A DNA stretch of 64,000 bases from Vulcanococcus sp. Clear-D1 (GTDB taxonomy: Bacteria; Cyanobacteriota; Cyanobacteriia; PCC-6307; Cyanobiaceae): positions 186,001 through 250,000 of the forward strand of contig NZ_JACVZV010000018.1 in the NCBI RefSeq assembly GCF_014654725.1, written 5' to 3'. The position numbers and the translations under genes are program-made. The notes under the pieces were generated by a model. It saw only the letters and a program-made list of their open reading frames with translations, did no database searches and had not been told where the DNA came from. This document shows positions 24,960 through 36,902 of this stretch, piece after piece. Each line of letters begins with the position of its first letter. Position 1 is the first letter of the stretch.

Positions 24960-24983
24960 AGTTCGTCAGACCTGGAACATGTC

Positions 24984-26333
24984 ATGGCCGCCGGGGGCAC
25001 AGCCACAGGAGCCCGCCGACTGCAGGCCTCGTTGTTTCTGATCGGTTGTTGTCTTGCGGGGGCTGCCCCCCACGCGCTTCCGCCCACTCGCAGCCTTTGG
25101 CCTTCCCTGGCGCTCACGCTGCTGCTGGGCACCTACGCCGTCCGCAGCGTGTTCCTGCCCCTGATGCGAGGTGCGGGGGCGGCTGTGGATAGCCCGCCGC
25201 CAGCCACCTGGCCAGCCGTGGATCTGGTGGTGGCCGCTCGGGATGAAGAAGCGGTGATCGGTCGTTTGGTGGAGCGCTTGGCTGAGCTCGACTATCCCGC
25301 CGAGCAGCTGCGTTTGTGGGTGATTGACGACGGCAGCGAAGACCGCACCCCGGAGGTGCTTGAGGCTTACCAGCGCCGCTACACGCAGTTGCAGGTGCTC
25401 CGCCGCAGCCGAGATGCCGGTGGCGGCAAGTCGGGGGCGCTCAATGCGCTGTTGCCCCAATTGCAAGGCCGCTGGCTGTTGGTGCTCGATGCCGATGCAC
25501 AGCTGCAGCCCGACGGCCTGAAGCGGTTGGTGGCCTTCGCTGAAGCTGGTGGCTGGTCGGCGGTGCAGCTGCGCAAAGCTGTGGTGAATGCCGATCACAA
25601 CCTGCTCACGCGCGCCCAGGCCATGGAAATGGCCCTTGATGCCGTGATTCAGCAGGGCCGTCTGCACAGTGGCGGTGTGGTGGAGCTGCGTGGCAATGGC
25701 CAACTGCTGCAGCGCCAGGCCGTGCTCGCCTGCGATGGCTTCAACGAAGCCACTGTCACCGACGATCTCGATCTCAGCTTCCGCCTGCTGGTGCAGGGGC
25801 AGCCGGTGGGTCTCCTCTGGAATCCGCCGATCCAGGAGGAGGCGGTGACAAGTGTGATGGGCCTGTGGCGCCAGCGGCAACGCTGGGCTGAAGGCGGCCT
25901 GCAGCGTTTCTTCGATTACTGGGGTGAGCTCACCGGCCCGGCCACCAGCGCTGCCCGCAAGCTCGATCTCAGCGGCTTTTTCCTGTTGCAGTACGCCCTG
26001 CCGGTGATGGCCGTGGCAGATCTGTTCACCAGCCTGCTCAGCCGCACCACCCCGCTGATGTGGCCGCTGTCGTTCGTGGCCTTTGGCCTCTCGGGCGGCG
26101 CCATCCTGGTGGGTTGCCTGCGCAGCAGCGAAGGGCCGGCCCTGCCCCGCATGAATCCGCTCAATCTGGCTTTAGGGATCGCCTATCTCGGCCACTGGTT
26201 CGTGGTGATTCCCTACACCACCCTGCGGATGGCGCTCCTACCCAAGCGGTTGGTGTGGGCCAAGACCCTGCATGTGGGATCCGGCCAGAGTGAGGCCGCC
26301 GAGGAGCCGGATCTCACCACCCAGGTGCTCTGA
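24984..26333 (+). CDS. Family 2 glycosyltransferase, membrane-bound
   Basis: 449 residues. One or two N-terminal membrane segments precede a GT-A domain with the UDP-binding DDGS, the metal-binding DAD (VLDADAQ), the catalytic acid in TDDLDLSFR and the product-channel QRQRW motif. At least three C-terminal membrane helices follow. This layout is shared with processive synthases of cellulose/hyaluronan/PNAG type. The polymer or lipid product cannot be named from sequence. The gene is 24 bp after the SpoIID gene, so both may act in envelope assembly. Confidence 0.85.
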   Translation: MAAGGTATGARRLQASLFLIGCCLAGAAPHALPPTRSLWPSLALTLLLGTYAVRSVFLPLMRGAGAAVDSPPPATWPAVDLVVAARDEEAVIGRLVERLAELDYPAEQLRLWVIDDGSEDRTPEVLEAYQRRYTQLQVLRRSRDAGGGKSGALNALLPQLQGRWLLVLDADAQLQPDGLKRLVAFAEAGGWSAVQLRKAVVNADHNLLTRAQAMEMALDAVIQQGRLHSGGVVELRGNGQLLQRQAVLACDGFNEATVTDDLDLSFRLLVQGQPVGLLWNPPIQEEAVTSVMGLWRQRQRWAEGGLQRFFDYWGELTGPATSAARKLDLSGFFLLQYALPVMAVADLFTSLLSRTTPLMWPLSFVAFGLSGGAILVGCLRSSEGPALPRMNPLNLALGIAYLGHWFVVIPYTTLRMALLPKRLVWAKTLHVGSGQSEAAEEPDLTTQVL

Positions 26334-26348
26334 CGCCTCGCAGCCGGA

Positions 26349-28178
26349 TCAGGCGGCCTGGCTGTCTGCGCTGGTGCCCTCCAGTTCTGGCAGGGGGCCA
26401 TCGAGCTGCACCACTTCGCCGTTGAAGAACTCCGCCAGGCGCTTGGCTTGATCATCGATCAAGGCTGGCTGCGGTTGGGGTTTGGCAGCTGCCGCTGGTG
26501 CTGTCGCCTCTGGGGGTGGTTCGGCCGGAGGCGAGACGGGTTGGGGAGGCTCTGAACGAGGTTCTGGTGCTGCGGCACGCGGGGGCTCTGGTGTTGGGGC
26601 GGCCACCACGGCTACAGGCTTCGGCGGAGCCGCGGGGATCGTTGCCTGCGCGGCTGGTGCGGGGGCCTGCGGCGGTGGCGCGCCCCCGGCTTCGAGCATC
26701 ACCTGGCGCGGGCTGCCCAGGGCTGAGGCCACTGCCTTCTCCAGCAGGGGCAAGCGGCTTTGCACCATCGCCATCCAGTTGCCGGCCACCTGCACCACGG
26801 CACGCTGTTGATCCAGGCGGGCCAACACGGCTTGCTGCGAGAGCAACATGCGCGTGGAGGGGAGCTCCAGGCCGGCGAGGATCTGTTGCCATAGCTCCAC
26901 CAGGTCGGCGCTGGCCGGGGCCGTTGTTGGTGCGGGAGCGGCGGGTTCGGGCGGTGCTTCGGGGGTGGTGGCGGGAGCCGCCGCCGCGGCAGGAACAGCC
27001 ACAGCGACCGGCGCCGAGGCTGGTTGTGCCGCAACAGGGGCCGGAGCTGGGGCTGCTCCGGTGGCGGCGGTGCGGACCGCTTGGGGTTCGGCGAGCAGGC
27101 CGAGCAGCAGTACTTCCAGCCACAGCCGCGGCTGCACGCTCTGGCGCAGCTGCTGCTCGCTGCCTTTGAGCTGGGCCTGCCAGAGCAGCAGTGGGGCCTT
27201 GCCGATGCGCCGCGCCAAATCCGGCAGGCCGCTGCGGAACTGGGGCGAAAAACTGGTGAGCTCGAGCCGGTCGGGGGCGACGCCGGCCAGCACCAGATCC
27301 CGCAGCAAACCGGCCAGCCCCTGCAGAACGGCGGAGGGTTCACGGCCTCGCTCCAGCAGGGTGCGGATCGCTTCGATCAGGCCAAGCGGTTCGCTAGCGG
27401 CCAACGATTCGGCCAGCTGCAGCAGTTCCTGTTCGGGCACCGCGCCCAGCAGCTCCCACACCGCCTGGGGTTCCACCGGCGCCGGCAGCAGGCTGAGCTG
27501 ATCGAGCAGGCTCTCGGCATCGCGCAGGCCACCCTGGGCCCGCTGGGCCACCACATGCAGGGCCTCAGCGGTGATGCCGATCTCCTCCTGCTCCGCGATC
27601 CAGCTCAGGTGCCGCTCCAGGGCGTCGAGGGGGATACGGCGGAAATCGAAGCGCTGGCAGCGGCTGAGGATGGTGGGCAGCACCCGCTGGGGGTCCGTGG
27701 TGGCGAGCACGAACACCACCCGCGGCGGCGGCTCCTCCAGCGTTTTGAGCAGGGCGTTGAAGGCCGCGGTGGAGAGCATGTGGCACTCGTCCACCACATA
27801 CACCTTCCAGCGAGCCTGCACCGGCGCAAAGCGGGAGCGCTCGATCAGCTCTCGGATGTTGTCCACGCCGGTGTTAGAGGCGGCGTCGATCTCGATCACA
27901 TCGAGGGCGTTGCCGTTGGCGATCGAGGTGCACAGCTCACAGGTGCCGCAGGGCTCCGGCGTGGGGCCATCAGAGCCGATGCAGTTGAGCGAGCGCGCCA
28001 AGATGCGGGCGCTGGAGGTTTTGCCCGTGCCCCGCGGGCCGCTGAACAGGTAAGCCGGCGCGATCCGCCCCGATCGCAGCGCATTGCCGAGGGTGGCCGC
28101 AATCGCCTCCTGCCCCACCAGCTGATCGAAGCGCTGCGGGCGGTACTTGTGGTGGAGGGGTTGGTAGGCAGCCGGCAT
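26349..28178 (-). CDS. dnaX: DNA polymerase III subunits gamma and tau
   Basis: 609 residues. N-terminal AAA+ clamp-loader ATPase with Walker A GPRGTGKTSSA, four zinc-binding cysteines (C-x-C region around PCGTCELC), Walker B VDECHML and sensor LATTDPQRV. The C-terminal third is very rich in Ala and Pro (several PAPAP tracts), as in other cyanobacterial DnaX proteins. It loads the sliding clamp. No intein is visible. Confidence 0.95.
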   Translation of the reverse strand: MPAAYQPLHHKYRPQRFDQLVGQEAIAATLGNALRSGRIAPAYLFSGPRGTGKTSSARILARSLNCIGSDGPTPEPCGTCELCTSIANGNALDVIEIDAASNTGVDNIRELIERSRFAPVQARWKVYVVDECHMLSTAAFNALLKTLEEPPPRVVFVLATTDPQRVLPTILSRCQRFDFRRIPLDALERHLSWIAEQEEIGITAEALHVVAQRAQGGLRDAESLLDQLSLLPAPVEPQAVWELLGAVPEQELLQLAESLAASEPLGLIEAIRTLLERGREPSAVLQGLAGLLRDLVLAGVAPDRLELTSFSPQFRSGLPDLARRIGKAPLLLWQAQLKGSEQQLRQSVQPRLWLEVLLLGLLAEPQAVRTAATGAAPAPAPVAAQPASAPVAVAVPAAAAAPATTPEAPPEPAAPAPTTAPASADLVELWQQILAGLELPSTRMLLSQQAVLARLDQQRAVVQVAGNWMAMVQSRLPLLEKAVASALGSPRQVMLEAGGAPPPQAPAPAAQATIPAAPPKPVAVVAAPTPEPPRAAAPEPRSEPPQPVSPPAEPPPEATAPAAAAKPQPQPALIDDQAKRLAEFFNGEVVQLDGPLPELEGTSADSQAA

Positions 28179-28187
28179 GGCTGGAGG

Positions 28188-28859
28188 CTACTGGCCGTTC
28201 TCGAGCATCCGCTCCAGCCGTCCTTCCAGTTCTTCCACCTCACTGAGCTGATCCGCCAGCTTCTGCGCGGCCAGCCGCAGGGTTTCAAAGCCTGGGCTCT
28301 GCGACTCGCCCGGACTCCAGCGTTGCTCCGCCTTGGCGAGTTCGAGCTCCAGCCGGTGTTGCAGCTTCAGCCTCAGCCCATCGAGCTGTTCGATGCTGCG
28401 CCGGGCCAGGGCCTTGCCCTGCTCGAGCTGCGCATCGTTGAGTCGAAGACCCTGCCGCAGCAGCATCCGGGCGCCGCTCAGCACGGCGGCCGGCACGAAC
28501 TGGCCTAGGCCCAGGGCCCTGAGGCTGCCGGTGTGCAGCCAGTTCTCCACTTGCTCGCTGCGGTGCCGGCCGGTTTTGCACCAGTGGGCGAAATGCTCGC
28601 AGTTGTTGAACAGCAGGTTGTAGTTCTGCTCCCCCAGGCGCCCCATGGCCCGGCGCAGGGTCACCCCCGGCGCTGAGCAGCTGCCATCGGGGTAACTCAC
28701 CACACTCAGGGGCTGGCCGCGGCTGAACTCCTGCACGGGGCTGCGCAGGATCTCCCGGCCCTCGAGGTAGTGGGCCACGGTGCCGTCGCCCAGATCGATG
28801 CCGTGGTGGTTGAACAGGCCGTGCTGGCGCGGTACCTGCAGGTGATCAGCAGCGGCCAT
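28188..28859 (-). CDS. LRAT/NlpC-P60-fold domain protein
   Basis: 223 residues. Residues about 10-115 follow the lecithin-retinol-acyltransferase-like fold: HHGIDLGDGTVAHYL with the first His pair, and the catalytic Cys block NNCEHFAHWC. The C-terminal 80 residues are a long charged helix (ARRSIEQLDGLRLKLQHRL). Bacterial LRAT proteins are thiol acyltransferases or hydrolases of mostly unknown substrate. The gene lies between dnaX (9 bp) and clpX (12 bp) on the same strand, so it probably shares their transcript. Confidence 0.7.
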   Translation of the reverse strand: MAAADHLQVPRQHGLFNHHGIDLGDGTVAHYLEGREILRSPVQEFSRGQPLSVVSYPDGSCSAPGVTLRRAMGRLGEQNYNLLFNNCEHFAHWCKTGRHRSEQVENWLHTGSLRALGLGQFVPAAVLSGARMLLRQGLRLNDAQLEQGKALARRSIEQLDGLRLKLQHRLELELAKAEQRWSPGESQSPGFETLRLAAQKLADQLSEVEELEGRLERMLENGQ

Positions 28860-28871
28860 GGCCCACCGCGA

Positions 28872-30224
<1,353 letters not shown>

Positions 30225-30327
30225 CGAGCAGAAGCGGCGGTGCGGCGGGAGCGTCCTGGCTGGGGCGGGTCAGGGGCCCGAAACCAGGATCAACGGGATC
30301 CCACGTTTCGTCAGCTGTCCTTAAGGA

Positions 30328-30927
30328 TCAAACCGGGGCGTCGTCGGTGACAACGCGGTCGATCAGTCCGTATTGAACCGCCTCTGCCGGGGAAAGGAAG
30401 TAGTCGCGGTCCGTGTCTTCGGCGATCTTCTCGAGCGGCTGGCCAGTGTGCTCGGCCATCAGCCCGTTGAGGGTGTCTTTGAGATAGAGGATTTCCTTGG
30501 CCTGGATCTCGATATCCACCGCCTGGCCCTGGGCGCCGCCGAGGGGCTGGTGAATCATGATCCGCGCGTTCGGCAGGGCCAGGCGCTTGCCCTTGGTGCC
30601 GCCGGAGAGCAGGAAGGCGCCCATCGAGGCCGCCAGGCCGTAGCAGATGGTCACCACATCAGGAGACACCTGCTGCATGGTGTCGTAGATCGCCAGGCCG
30701 GCGGTCACCGAGCCACCCGGCGAGTTGATGTAGATCTGAATGTCCTTCTCGGGATCTTCGGCTTCGAGGAACAGGAGCTGGGCCACCAGGGCATCAGCCA
30801 CCTGGTCGTCGATACCGGTGCCCAGAAAGATGATCCGCTCGCGCAGCAGGCGCGAATAGATATCGAAAGCCCGTTCGCCCCGGCCGGACTGTTCCACCAC
30901 GGTGGGCAGCACGCCCGGGGCCGCCAT
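30328..30927 (-). CDS. clpP: ATP-dependent Clp protease proteolytic subunit
   Basis: 199 residues from the ATG at 30927. Catalytic residues are visible: Ser in [11 protein letters not shown], His in [12 protein letters not shown] and Asp in DTDRDYFLS. The opening [19 protein letters not shown] matches the cyanobacterial ClpP that pairs with ClpX. A GTG at 31020 would add 31 residues that are not typical, so the ATG is preferred. Stop is 103 bp before clpX. Confidence 0.95.
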   Translation of the reverse strand: MAAPGVLPTVVEQSGRGERAFDIYSRLLRERIIFLGTGIDDQVADALVAQLLFLEAEDPEKDIQIYINSPGGSVTAGLAIYDTMQQVSPDVVTICYGLAASMGAFLLSGGTKGKRLALPNARIMIHQPLGGAQGQAVDIEIQAKEILYLKDTLNGLMAEHTGQPLEKIAEDTDRDYFLSPAEAVQYGLIDRVVTDDAPV

Positions 30928-31059
30928 CGGGGCTGTTGCGCTCCGCAAAGCGATGGTGGCTTCCGGGCGGGTCCCCAGCCAGCGGTTCTGGATCGGGTGA
31001 GGGGTGCTGGCGTTGATCACGCGGCCGGACTTGTCGTCAGTCCGGCCAATCTATGGGGA

Positions 31060-32496
31060 TCAGGCTTCGGCAGCGGGCTCGGCGTCGGTCTCTGCCTTGG
31101 CCTTTTGGGCGGTGCTCTTCTTGGCCGCCGCCTTTTTGGGCTTGTCGCCCTCGGCTTCAGGAGCCTTCTCGGTGATGGTGGAGTTGCTCTCCAGCCAGCC
31201 CATCAGCTTCTCGCGCATCAGGTCTTCCTGCACGGCCTGGCGCAGGCGGGCGGGATCGATGCGGGAGTTGTCGCTGAAGCCGCGGCTCAGCTCCTTCACC
31301 TTCGCCTCGATTTCATCAGCGGCCACCTCGATCTTCTCGGCGCTGGCCAGGGCCTTGAGGGCCAGGCTGCGCTTGAGGCGCTCCTCCGCTTCGGGGCGCG
31401 AGGTTTCGCGCAGGCTCTGGATCAGCTGGGGGGTGAACAGCTTCTTCACGTCCATGCCCTGTTGGGCGAGCTGGCCGGCGGTTTGCTCCAGCAGCGAGAT
31501 GATTTCTTCCTGCACCAGGGTTTCGGGCAGTTCCACCTCGAGCTGCTCCACCAGAGCGGCCAGCAGGGCGTCGTGGCGGTTCGACTCGTTGCGGCGCTCG
31601 GCGTCTTCCTTGAGGCGCTCCTCTAGGTCGGCGCGCAGCTCAGCCAGAGTCTGTTTGTCGCTGGCCTGCTGGGCGAAGGCGTCGTCGAGGGCGGGCAGTT
31701 CGCGGGCCTTCAGCTCCGTGAGGGTGATCTCAAAGCTGGCCTTGCGGCCGGCGGCGTCTTCCTGGGGGTATTCCTCGGGGAACTGGCAGGCCACGGTCTT
31801 GCTGTCGCCGGGCTTCATGCCGATGATCCCTTCCACGAAGCCGGGGATCATGCGGCCGTCTTCGAGCTCCACCTCCATCGCGTCGGCGCTGCCACCGCTG
31901 ATGGCTTCGCCGTTGTCGGTGAAGGTGCCGGAGAAGTTGATCACGGCCACGTCGCCGGATTCAGCGGCACGCTTCTCCACCGGCACCAGGGTTGCCAGCT
32001 GGCGGCGGGACTGCTCGATCAGCTCATCCACGCGGGCGGCATCGAAGCTCACGCTCTCGGCTTCAGCCTTGAGCCCCTTGGTGCTCTTGAGGCTGGGGGT
32101 GGGCTCCACATCCATTTCAAGGGTGAGGCTCAGCTCCTTGCCGGGCTCGAAACGCTCGAGCAGGGCTTCAAAGCCGCCATCCACGCTGGGCTGGCCAATG
32201 GCCGGGATCTCTGCCTGCTTGAGGGCATTGCGGAACACGTTGTCCACCAGCTCCTCGAGGGCGGTGGCGCGGATGCGCACGGCGCCGATCTGCTGCACGA
32301 GCACGGCGCGGGGCACTTTGCCTTTGCGGAAGCCGGGCAGCTTGAGCGTGCGGCTGAGCTTCTCCACCGCCTGCTCATGGCTGCTCTGAGTCAGGCCTGC
32401 GGGAACACCGATCTCCACCGCCATCCGGCTGCCGGGGCGAGGGCTGGTGCTCACCTTGAGCTCGGATTGGCTGGCAGTGGAGGCGGCAGGACTCAT
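31060..32496 (-). CDS. tig: Trigger factor
   Basis: 478 residues. The ribosome-binding tail has the signature [12 protein letters not shown]. The peptidyl-prolyl isomerase (FKBP-like) domain follows ([11 protein letters not shown] ... [15 protein letters not shown]), and then the helical substrate-cradling C-terminus. The last 35 residues are Lys/Ala-rich and low in complexity. It is a ribosome-bound chaperone, upstream of clpP and clpX on the same strand. Confidence 0.95.
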   Translation of the reverse strand: MSPAASTASQSELKVSTSPRPGSRMAVEIGVPAGLTQSSHEQAVEKLSRTLKLPGFRKGKVPRAVLVQQIGAVRIRATALEELVDNVFRNALKQAEIPAIGQPSVDGGFEALLERFEPGKELSLTLEMDVEPTPSLKSTKGLKAEAESVSFDAARVDELIEQSRRQLATLVPVEKRAAESGDVAVINFSGTFTDNGEAISGGSADAMEVELEDGRMIPGFVEGIIGMKPGDSKTVACQFPEEYPQEDAAGRKASFEITLTELKARELPALDDAFAQQASDKQTLAELRADLEERLKEDAERRNESNRHDALLAALVEQLEVELPETLVQEEIISLLEQTAGQLAQQGMDVKKLFTPQLIQSLRETSRPEAEERLKRSLALKALASAEKIEVAADEIEAKVKELSRGFSDNSRIDPARLRQAVQEDLMREKLMGWLESNSTITEKAPEAEGDKPKKAAAKKSTAQKAKAETDAEPAAEA

Positions 32497-32786
32497 GGAT
32501 CGGCGTCTAGGCAGCCCACGATCCTATGAACTGACGTGTGACAGGCCGATGCCCAGCGTCGCCGGCACTGCGTTCGCCGCGTATTGTTGGAAGCAAGAAC
32601 AGCGACCTGAAGATCTCTTAGCGAAAGCCCGCTGGGCTTCCGCACACTGTTTGGCAGATCGCATCAGCCCTGGCGCGTCCCGCTGCCACAGCCACAGCCT
32701 CTGCAACTGCGGCTGCCCTGTTTCCGGATCACGTTCTCCGTTGCTCAGCGACATCACTGCACCTGAACCACGCACCTGAATCACCG
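32497..32786. promoter_or_regulatory. Divergent tig-asd intergenic region with a hairpin
   Basis: The 290 bp between tig and asd are less GC-rich than the flanking genes and must hold both promoters. GCGAAAGCCC (32621-32630) pairs with GGGCTTCCGC (32634-32643) with one mismatch, a possible hairpin in one of the leaders. The frame open on the minus strand here gives a peptide with no recognisable features and is not called. No lysine riboswitch was recognised. Confidence 0.45.
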
Positions 32787-33863
32787 TTGACCAGCTCCAT
32801 TCGCCCTCTGCCTCAGCGCCCTCTGCACGTGGCCGTTCTTGGTGCCAGCGGTGCCGTGGGTCAGGAGCTCCTGCTCCTGCTGGCCGAACGTCAATTCCCC
32901 GTTGGCCGCCTCACCTTGCTGGCCTCACCCCGTTCAGCCGGTCAGACCGTGACGTGGAACGGCCAGACCCTCACGATCGAGCCCGTGAGCGCTGAAGCCT
33001 TCAACGGCGTGGATGTGGTGCTGGCTTCAGCCGGCGGTTCGGTGTCTAAGCAGTGGGCGCCCGTGGCCGCCGCTGCCGGTGCCGTGGTGATCGATAACTC
33101 CAGCGCCTTCCGCATGGATGCGGAGGTGCCTCTGGTGGTGCCCGAGGTGAATCCTCACGCCGCTTTTGGCCACAACGGCGTGATCGCCAATCCCAACTGC
33201 ACCACGATCCTGATGACGCTGGTCCTCGCGCCGCTGGCGGCCAAGCGGCCTCTGCGCCGGGTGGTGGTGAGCACGTATCAGTCCGCCAGTGGCGCCGGTG
33301 CCCGTGCCATGGAGGAGTTGGCCAACCTCAGCCGCACCGTGCTGGACGGTGGTACGCCGGAGAGCAGCGTGCTCCCCTATTCCCTCGCTTTCAACCTCTT
33401 TCTGCATAACTCGCCGCTGCAGCAGAACGGCTACTGCGAGGAGGAGCTGAAGATGCTCAACGAAACCCGCAAGATCATGGGGCTGCCCGATCTGCGTGTG
33501 TCGGCCACCTGTGTGCGGGTGCCGGTGCTGCGGGCTCATTCCGAGGCCATCAACATCGAGTTTGAAGAGCCGTTCCCGGTGGATGAAGCCCGTGCGCTCC
33601 TCGCCGCGGCACCCGGTGTGGAGCTGATTGAAGACTTCAGCTCCAACCGCTTCCCGATGCCCACCGACGTGACGGGGCGCGACGCCGTGGCTGTGGGCCG
33701 GATCCGTCAAGATCTCAGTGAGCCCAATGCGCTGGAGATCTGGCTCTGCGGTGATCAGATCCGCAAAGGTGCGGCGCTCAACGCGATTCAGATTGCCGAG
33801 CTGTTGCTGGATCCGGCTGCCGCCGCCGCCGCCGGAGCGGCCACTGCAGGTGCTGTCGCTTGA
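32787..33863 (+). CDS. asd: Aspartate-semialdehyde dehydrogenase
   Basis: 358 residues with a TTG start at 32787. NADP-binding [13 protein letters not shown], the catalytic Cys in NPNCTTILM, and the later [12 protein letters not shown] with catalytic His. It reduces aspartyl phosphate to the semialdehyde, feeding lysine/diaminopimelate, threonine and methionine synthesis. The stop overlaps the possible TTG start of dapA; the ATG of dapA is 5 bp later, so the two genes form an operon. Confidence 0.95.
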   Translation: MTSSIRPLPQRPLHVAVLGASGAVGQELLLLLAERQFPVGRLTLLASPRSAGQTVTWNGQTLTIEPVSAEAFNGVDVVLASAGGSVSKQWAPVAAAAGAVVIDNSSAFRMDAEVPLVVPEVNPHAAFGHNGVIANPNCTTILMTLVLAPLAAKRPLRRVVVSTYQSASGAGARAMEELANLSRTVLDGGTPESSVLPYSLAFNLFLHNSPLQQNGYCEEELKMLNETRKIMGLPDLRVSATCVRVPVLRAHSEAINIEFEEPFPVDEARALLAAAPGVELIEDFSSNRFPMPTDVTGRDAVAVGRIRQDLSEPNALEIWLCGDQIRKGAALNAIQIAELLLDPAAAAAAGAATAGAVA

Positions 33864-33868
33864 GCACG

Positions 33869-34786
33869 ATGGCCGCACCACTGCAGCCCGGCGCTGCTTC
33901 CCCCGCTCCCTTTGGCCGGGTGATCACCGCGATGGTGACCCCGTTCGCCGCTGATGGCTCCGTGGATCTGGAGCTGGCCGCACGCCTCGCCAGCCATCTG
34001 GTGGATCACGGCTCCGATGGTTTGGTGCTCTGCGGCACCACCGGCGAGTCCCCCACCCTCAGCTGGGACGAACAGCATCAGCTGTTCTCGGCGGTGAAGG
34101 TTGCCGTGGGTGGGCGCGCCAGCCTGCTGGCGGGCACCGGCAGCAACTGCACCGCTGAAGCCGTGGAAGCCATCGCTGAAGCCGCGGCTCTCGGCGCCGA
34201 TGGTGCGCTGGTGGTGGTTCCCTACTACAACAAGCCGCCCCAGGCGGGCCTGGAAGCGCATTTCCGCGCTGTGGCCGCCGCTGCTCCCACGCTGCCGCTG
34301 ATGCTGTACAACATCCCGGGCCGCACCGGCTGCAGCATCAGCCCCGAGACCACCGCTCGGCTGATGGATTTGCCCAATCTGGTGAGCTTCAAGGCCGCCA
34401 GCGGCACCACCGAAGAGGTGAGTGCCCTGCGCGCCCTCTGCGGCGAGCGGCTGGCGATTTACAGCGGCGACGACGCCCTGCTGCTGCCGATGCTGGCTGT
34501 GGGTGCCGTGGGCGTGGTGAGCGTGGCCAGCCATGTGGCCGGCGATCAAATCCAACAGATGGTGCAGGCCTTCCTCGCCGGTGATCACCGCACGGCTCTG
34601 GCGCTGCATGAACAGTTGCTGCCGCTGTGCAAGGCGATGTTCTGCACCACCAATCCCATCCCCGTGAAAGCCGCGCTGGAGCTCAGCGGCTGGCCCGTGG
34701 GTGCCCCAAGGCTTCCTCTCGTATCCGCTTCTAACGACGTGCGCGATCAACTCACTTCCGTTCTGGCAGCCCTGCGTCCCACCTGA
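33869..34786 (+). CDS. dapA: 4-hydroxy-tetrahydrodipicolinate synthase
   Basis: 305 residues from the ATG at 33869 (a TTG at 33860 is also in frame). DapA features: [10 protein letters not shown], the Tyr in [10 protein letters not shown], the YNIPGRTG block, and the Schiff-base lysine in VSFKAASGT. It condenses pyruvate with aspartate semialdehyde, the first step of the diaminopimelate/lysine branch, directly using the product of asd. Confidence 0.95.
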   Translation: MAAPLQPGAASPAPFGRVITAMVTPFAADGSVDLELAARLASHLVDHGSDGLVLCGTTGESPTLSWDEQHQLFSAVKVAVGGRASLLAGTGSNCTAEAVEAIAEAAALGADGALVVVPYYNKPPQAGLEAHFRAVAAAAPTLPLMLYNIPGRTGCSISPETTARLMDLPNLVSFKAASGTTEEVSALRALCGERLAIYSGDDALLLPMLAVGAVGVVSVASHVAGDQIQQMVQAFLAGDHRTALALHEQLLPLCKAMFCTTNPIPVKAALELSGWPVGAPRLPLVSASNDVRDQLTSVLAALRPT

Positions 34787-34872
34787 CGCCAAGGCCCACC
34801 GGAGCACGCCACGGCGTTCGCTCCCCCGATGTTTCCGTTCTGCTTCCGGCTGCGCCGGACCCCCATTCCTGA

Positions 34873-36873
34873 ATGACGAACCAAGCCAAGAAACCCTGTC
34901 TGCGGGTCATCCCCCTCGGTGGCCTTCACGAGATCGGCAAGAACACCTGCGTTTTTGAATACGGCGACGACATCATGCTCGTGGATGCCGGCCTGGCATT
35001 CCCCAGCGATGGCATGCACGGCGTCAACGTGGTGATGCCGGACACCAGCTATCTGAAGGAAAACCAGAAGCGCATCCGCGGCATGATCGTGACCCATGGT
35101 CACGAAGATCACATCGGTGGCATTGCCCACCACCTCAAGAACTTCAACATCCCCGTGATTCATGGCCCGCGTCTGGCGCTGGCGATGCTCACCGGAAAGA
35201 TGGAAGAAGCCGGTGTGATGGATCGCACCATTCTTCAAACCGTCGCTCCCCGCGATGTGGTGAAGGTGGGTCAGCACTTCTCGGTGGAGTTCATCCGCAA
35301 CACCCACTCGATGGCCGACAGCTTCTCGCTGGCCATCACCACTCCTGTGGGCACCGTGATCTTCACCGGTGACTTCAAGTTCGATCACACTCCTGTCGAT
35401 GGTGAGACCTTCGACATGGCTCGCCTGGCCCACTACGGCGAACAGGGTGTGCTCTGCCTGTTCAGCGACTCCACCAACTCTGAGGTGCCGGGCTTCTGCC
35501 CGCCGGAGCGCTCGGTGTTCCCTTGCCTGGATCGCCACATCTCCCAGGCCGAAGGCCGGGTGATCATCACCACCTTCGCCAGCTCGATTCACCGCGTGGC
35601 GATGATTCTGGAGCTGGCCCTCAAGAACGGCCGCAAGGTGGGCCTGTTGGGCCGCTCCATGCTCAACGTGATCGCCAAGGCCCGCGAGCTGGGCTACATG
35701 CGCGCTCCTGATGATCTGTTTGTGCCGATCAAGCAGATCCGTGATCTGCCCGATCGTGAAACCCTGCTGCTGATGACCGGCAGCCAGGGCGAACCGCTAG
35801 CTGCCCTGAGTCGCATCTCCCGCGGTGAACACCCGCAGGTGCAGGTGAAAAACAGCGACACGATCATTTTCTCGGCCAGCCCCATTCCCGGCAACACCAT
35901 TTCGGTGGTGAACACCATCGATCGGTTGATGATGTTGGGCGCCAAGGTTGTCTATGGCAAGGGTGAAGGCATTCACGTGTCGGGCCATGGCTTCCAGGAA
36001 GACCAGAAGCTGATGCTGGCGCTCACCAAGCCGAAGTATTTCGTGCCCGTTCACGGCGAGCACCGCATGCTCGTGTGCCACAGCAAGACCGCTCAATCCA
36101 TGGGCGTGCCTGCTGAAAACATCCTGATCATCGATAACGGTGATGTCGTGGAACTCACCCCCGATTCGATCGCCAAGGGTGATCCCGTGAAGGCCGGCAT
36201 CGAGCTGCTCGATGCCTCCCGCAACGGCATCGTTGATGCCCGCGTGCTCAAGGAGCGTCAGCAACTCGCCGACGACGGTGTGATCACGATGCTGGCTGTG
36301 ATCAGCACCGATGGCGTGATGGCCGCTCCGCCCAGGGTGAACCTGCGTGGTGTGGTCACCGCTGCGGATCCCCGCAAGCTCAGCCTCTGGGCCGAGCGCG
36401 AGATCACCTGGGTGCTCGAGAACCGCTGGCAGCAGCTCTCGCGCAACAGCGGCGGCAAGGCCCCCGATGTGGATTGGATGGGCGTGCAGCGCGAGATCGA
36501 GATCGGCCTGCAGCGCCGCCTGCGCCGTGAGCTGCAGGTGGAGCCCCTGATCATTTGTCTGGTGCAGCCCGCCCCCGGCGGAACCCCCGCCTACAAGGGC
36601 CGCGCTGATGCCGAGCCCGATACTCGTCCCGCCCCCCGCGGTGGCCGCGGCGGTGGCCGTGATGGCGGTCGTGATATTCAGCGCGGTGAGCGCCCGGAGC
36701 GTGTGGAGCGCTCCCAGCAGCCTCGCCGTGAACTGGCGGCTGTGGGCGCTGCCCCGGCTCCAGCCCCCGCCGCTGCCGCCGCAGTTGCAGCTCCGGCGGC
36801 CACACCTGCCCGGGTGGAGGAGCCTGAGATCAGCGGTCGTACCCGTCGCCGCCGTTCGGCTGCAGCGAGCTGA
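34873..36873 (+). CDS. rnj: Ribonuclease J
   Basis: 666 residues. The metallo-beta-lactamase/beta-CASP core has the metal motif THGHEDHIGG, NTHSMADSF, and STNSEVPG. Late motifs GSQGEPLA and HVSGHG are typical of RNase J. The C-terminus (residues about 575-666) is a low-complexity tail rich in Arg, Gly, Pro and Ala with RGGRGGGRDGGRD-like repeats, probably RNA-binding. It degrades and matures RNA, replacing or complementing RNase E. Follows dapA by 86 bp. Confidence 0.95.
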   Translation: MTNQAKKPCLRVIPLGGLHEIGKNTCVFEYGDDIMLVDAGLAFPSDGMHGVNVVMPDTSYLKENQKRIRGMIVTHGHEDHIGGIAHHLKNFNIPVIHGPRLALAMLTGKMEEAGVMDRTILQTVAPRDVVKVGQHFSVEFIRNTHSMADSFSLAITTPVGTVIFTGDFKFDHTPVDGETFDMARLAHYGEQGVLCLFSDSTNSEVPGFCPPERSVFPCLDRHISQAEGRVIITTFASSIHRVAMILELALKNGRKVGLLGRSMLNVIAKARELGYMRAPDDLFVPIKQIRDLPDRETLLLMTGSQGEPLAALSRISRGEHPQVQVKNSDTIIFSASPIPGNTISVVNTIDRLMMLGAKVVYGKGEGIHVSGHGFQEDQKLMLALTKPKYFVPVHGEHRMLVCHSKTAQSMGVPAENILIIDNGDVVELTPDSIAKGDPVKAGIELLDASRNGIVDARVLKERQQLADDGVITMLAVISTDGVMAAPPRVNLRGVVTAADPRKLSLWAEREITWVLENRWQQLSRNSGGKAPDVDWMGVQREIEIGLQRRLRRELQVEPLIICLVQPAPGGTPAYKGRADAEPDTRPAPRGGRGGGRDGGRDIQRGERPERVERSQQPRRELAAVGAAPAPAPAAAAAVAAPAATPARVEEPEISGRTRRRRSAAAS

Positions 36874-36902
36874 AGCGGATCCAGCTGGGCTCGGCCTGGG
36901 AT

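Noticed and set aside
32524-32784. 86-codon minus-strand frame in the tig-asd gap
   Set aside because: No family or signal, no ribosome-binding site, and it would occupy the promoter region of asd and tig.
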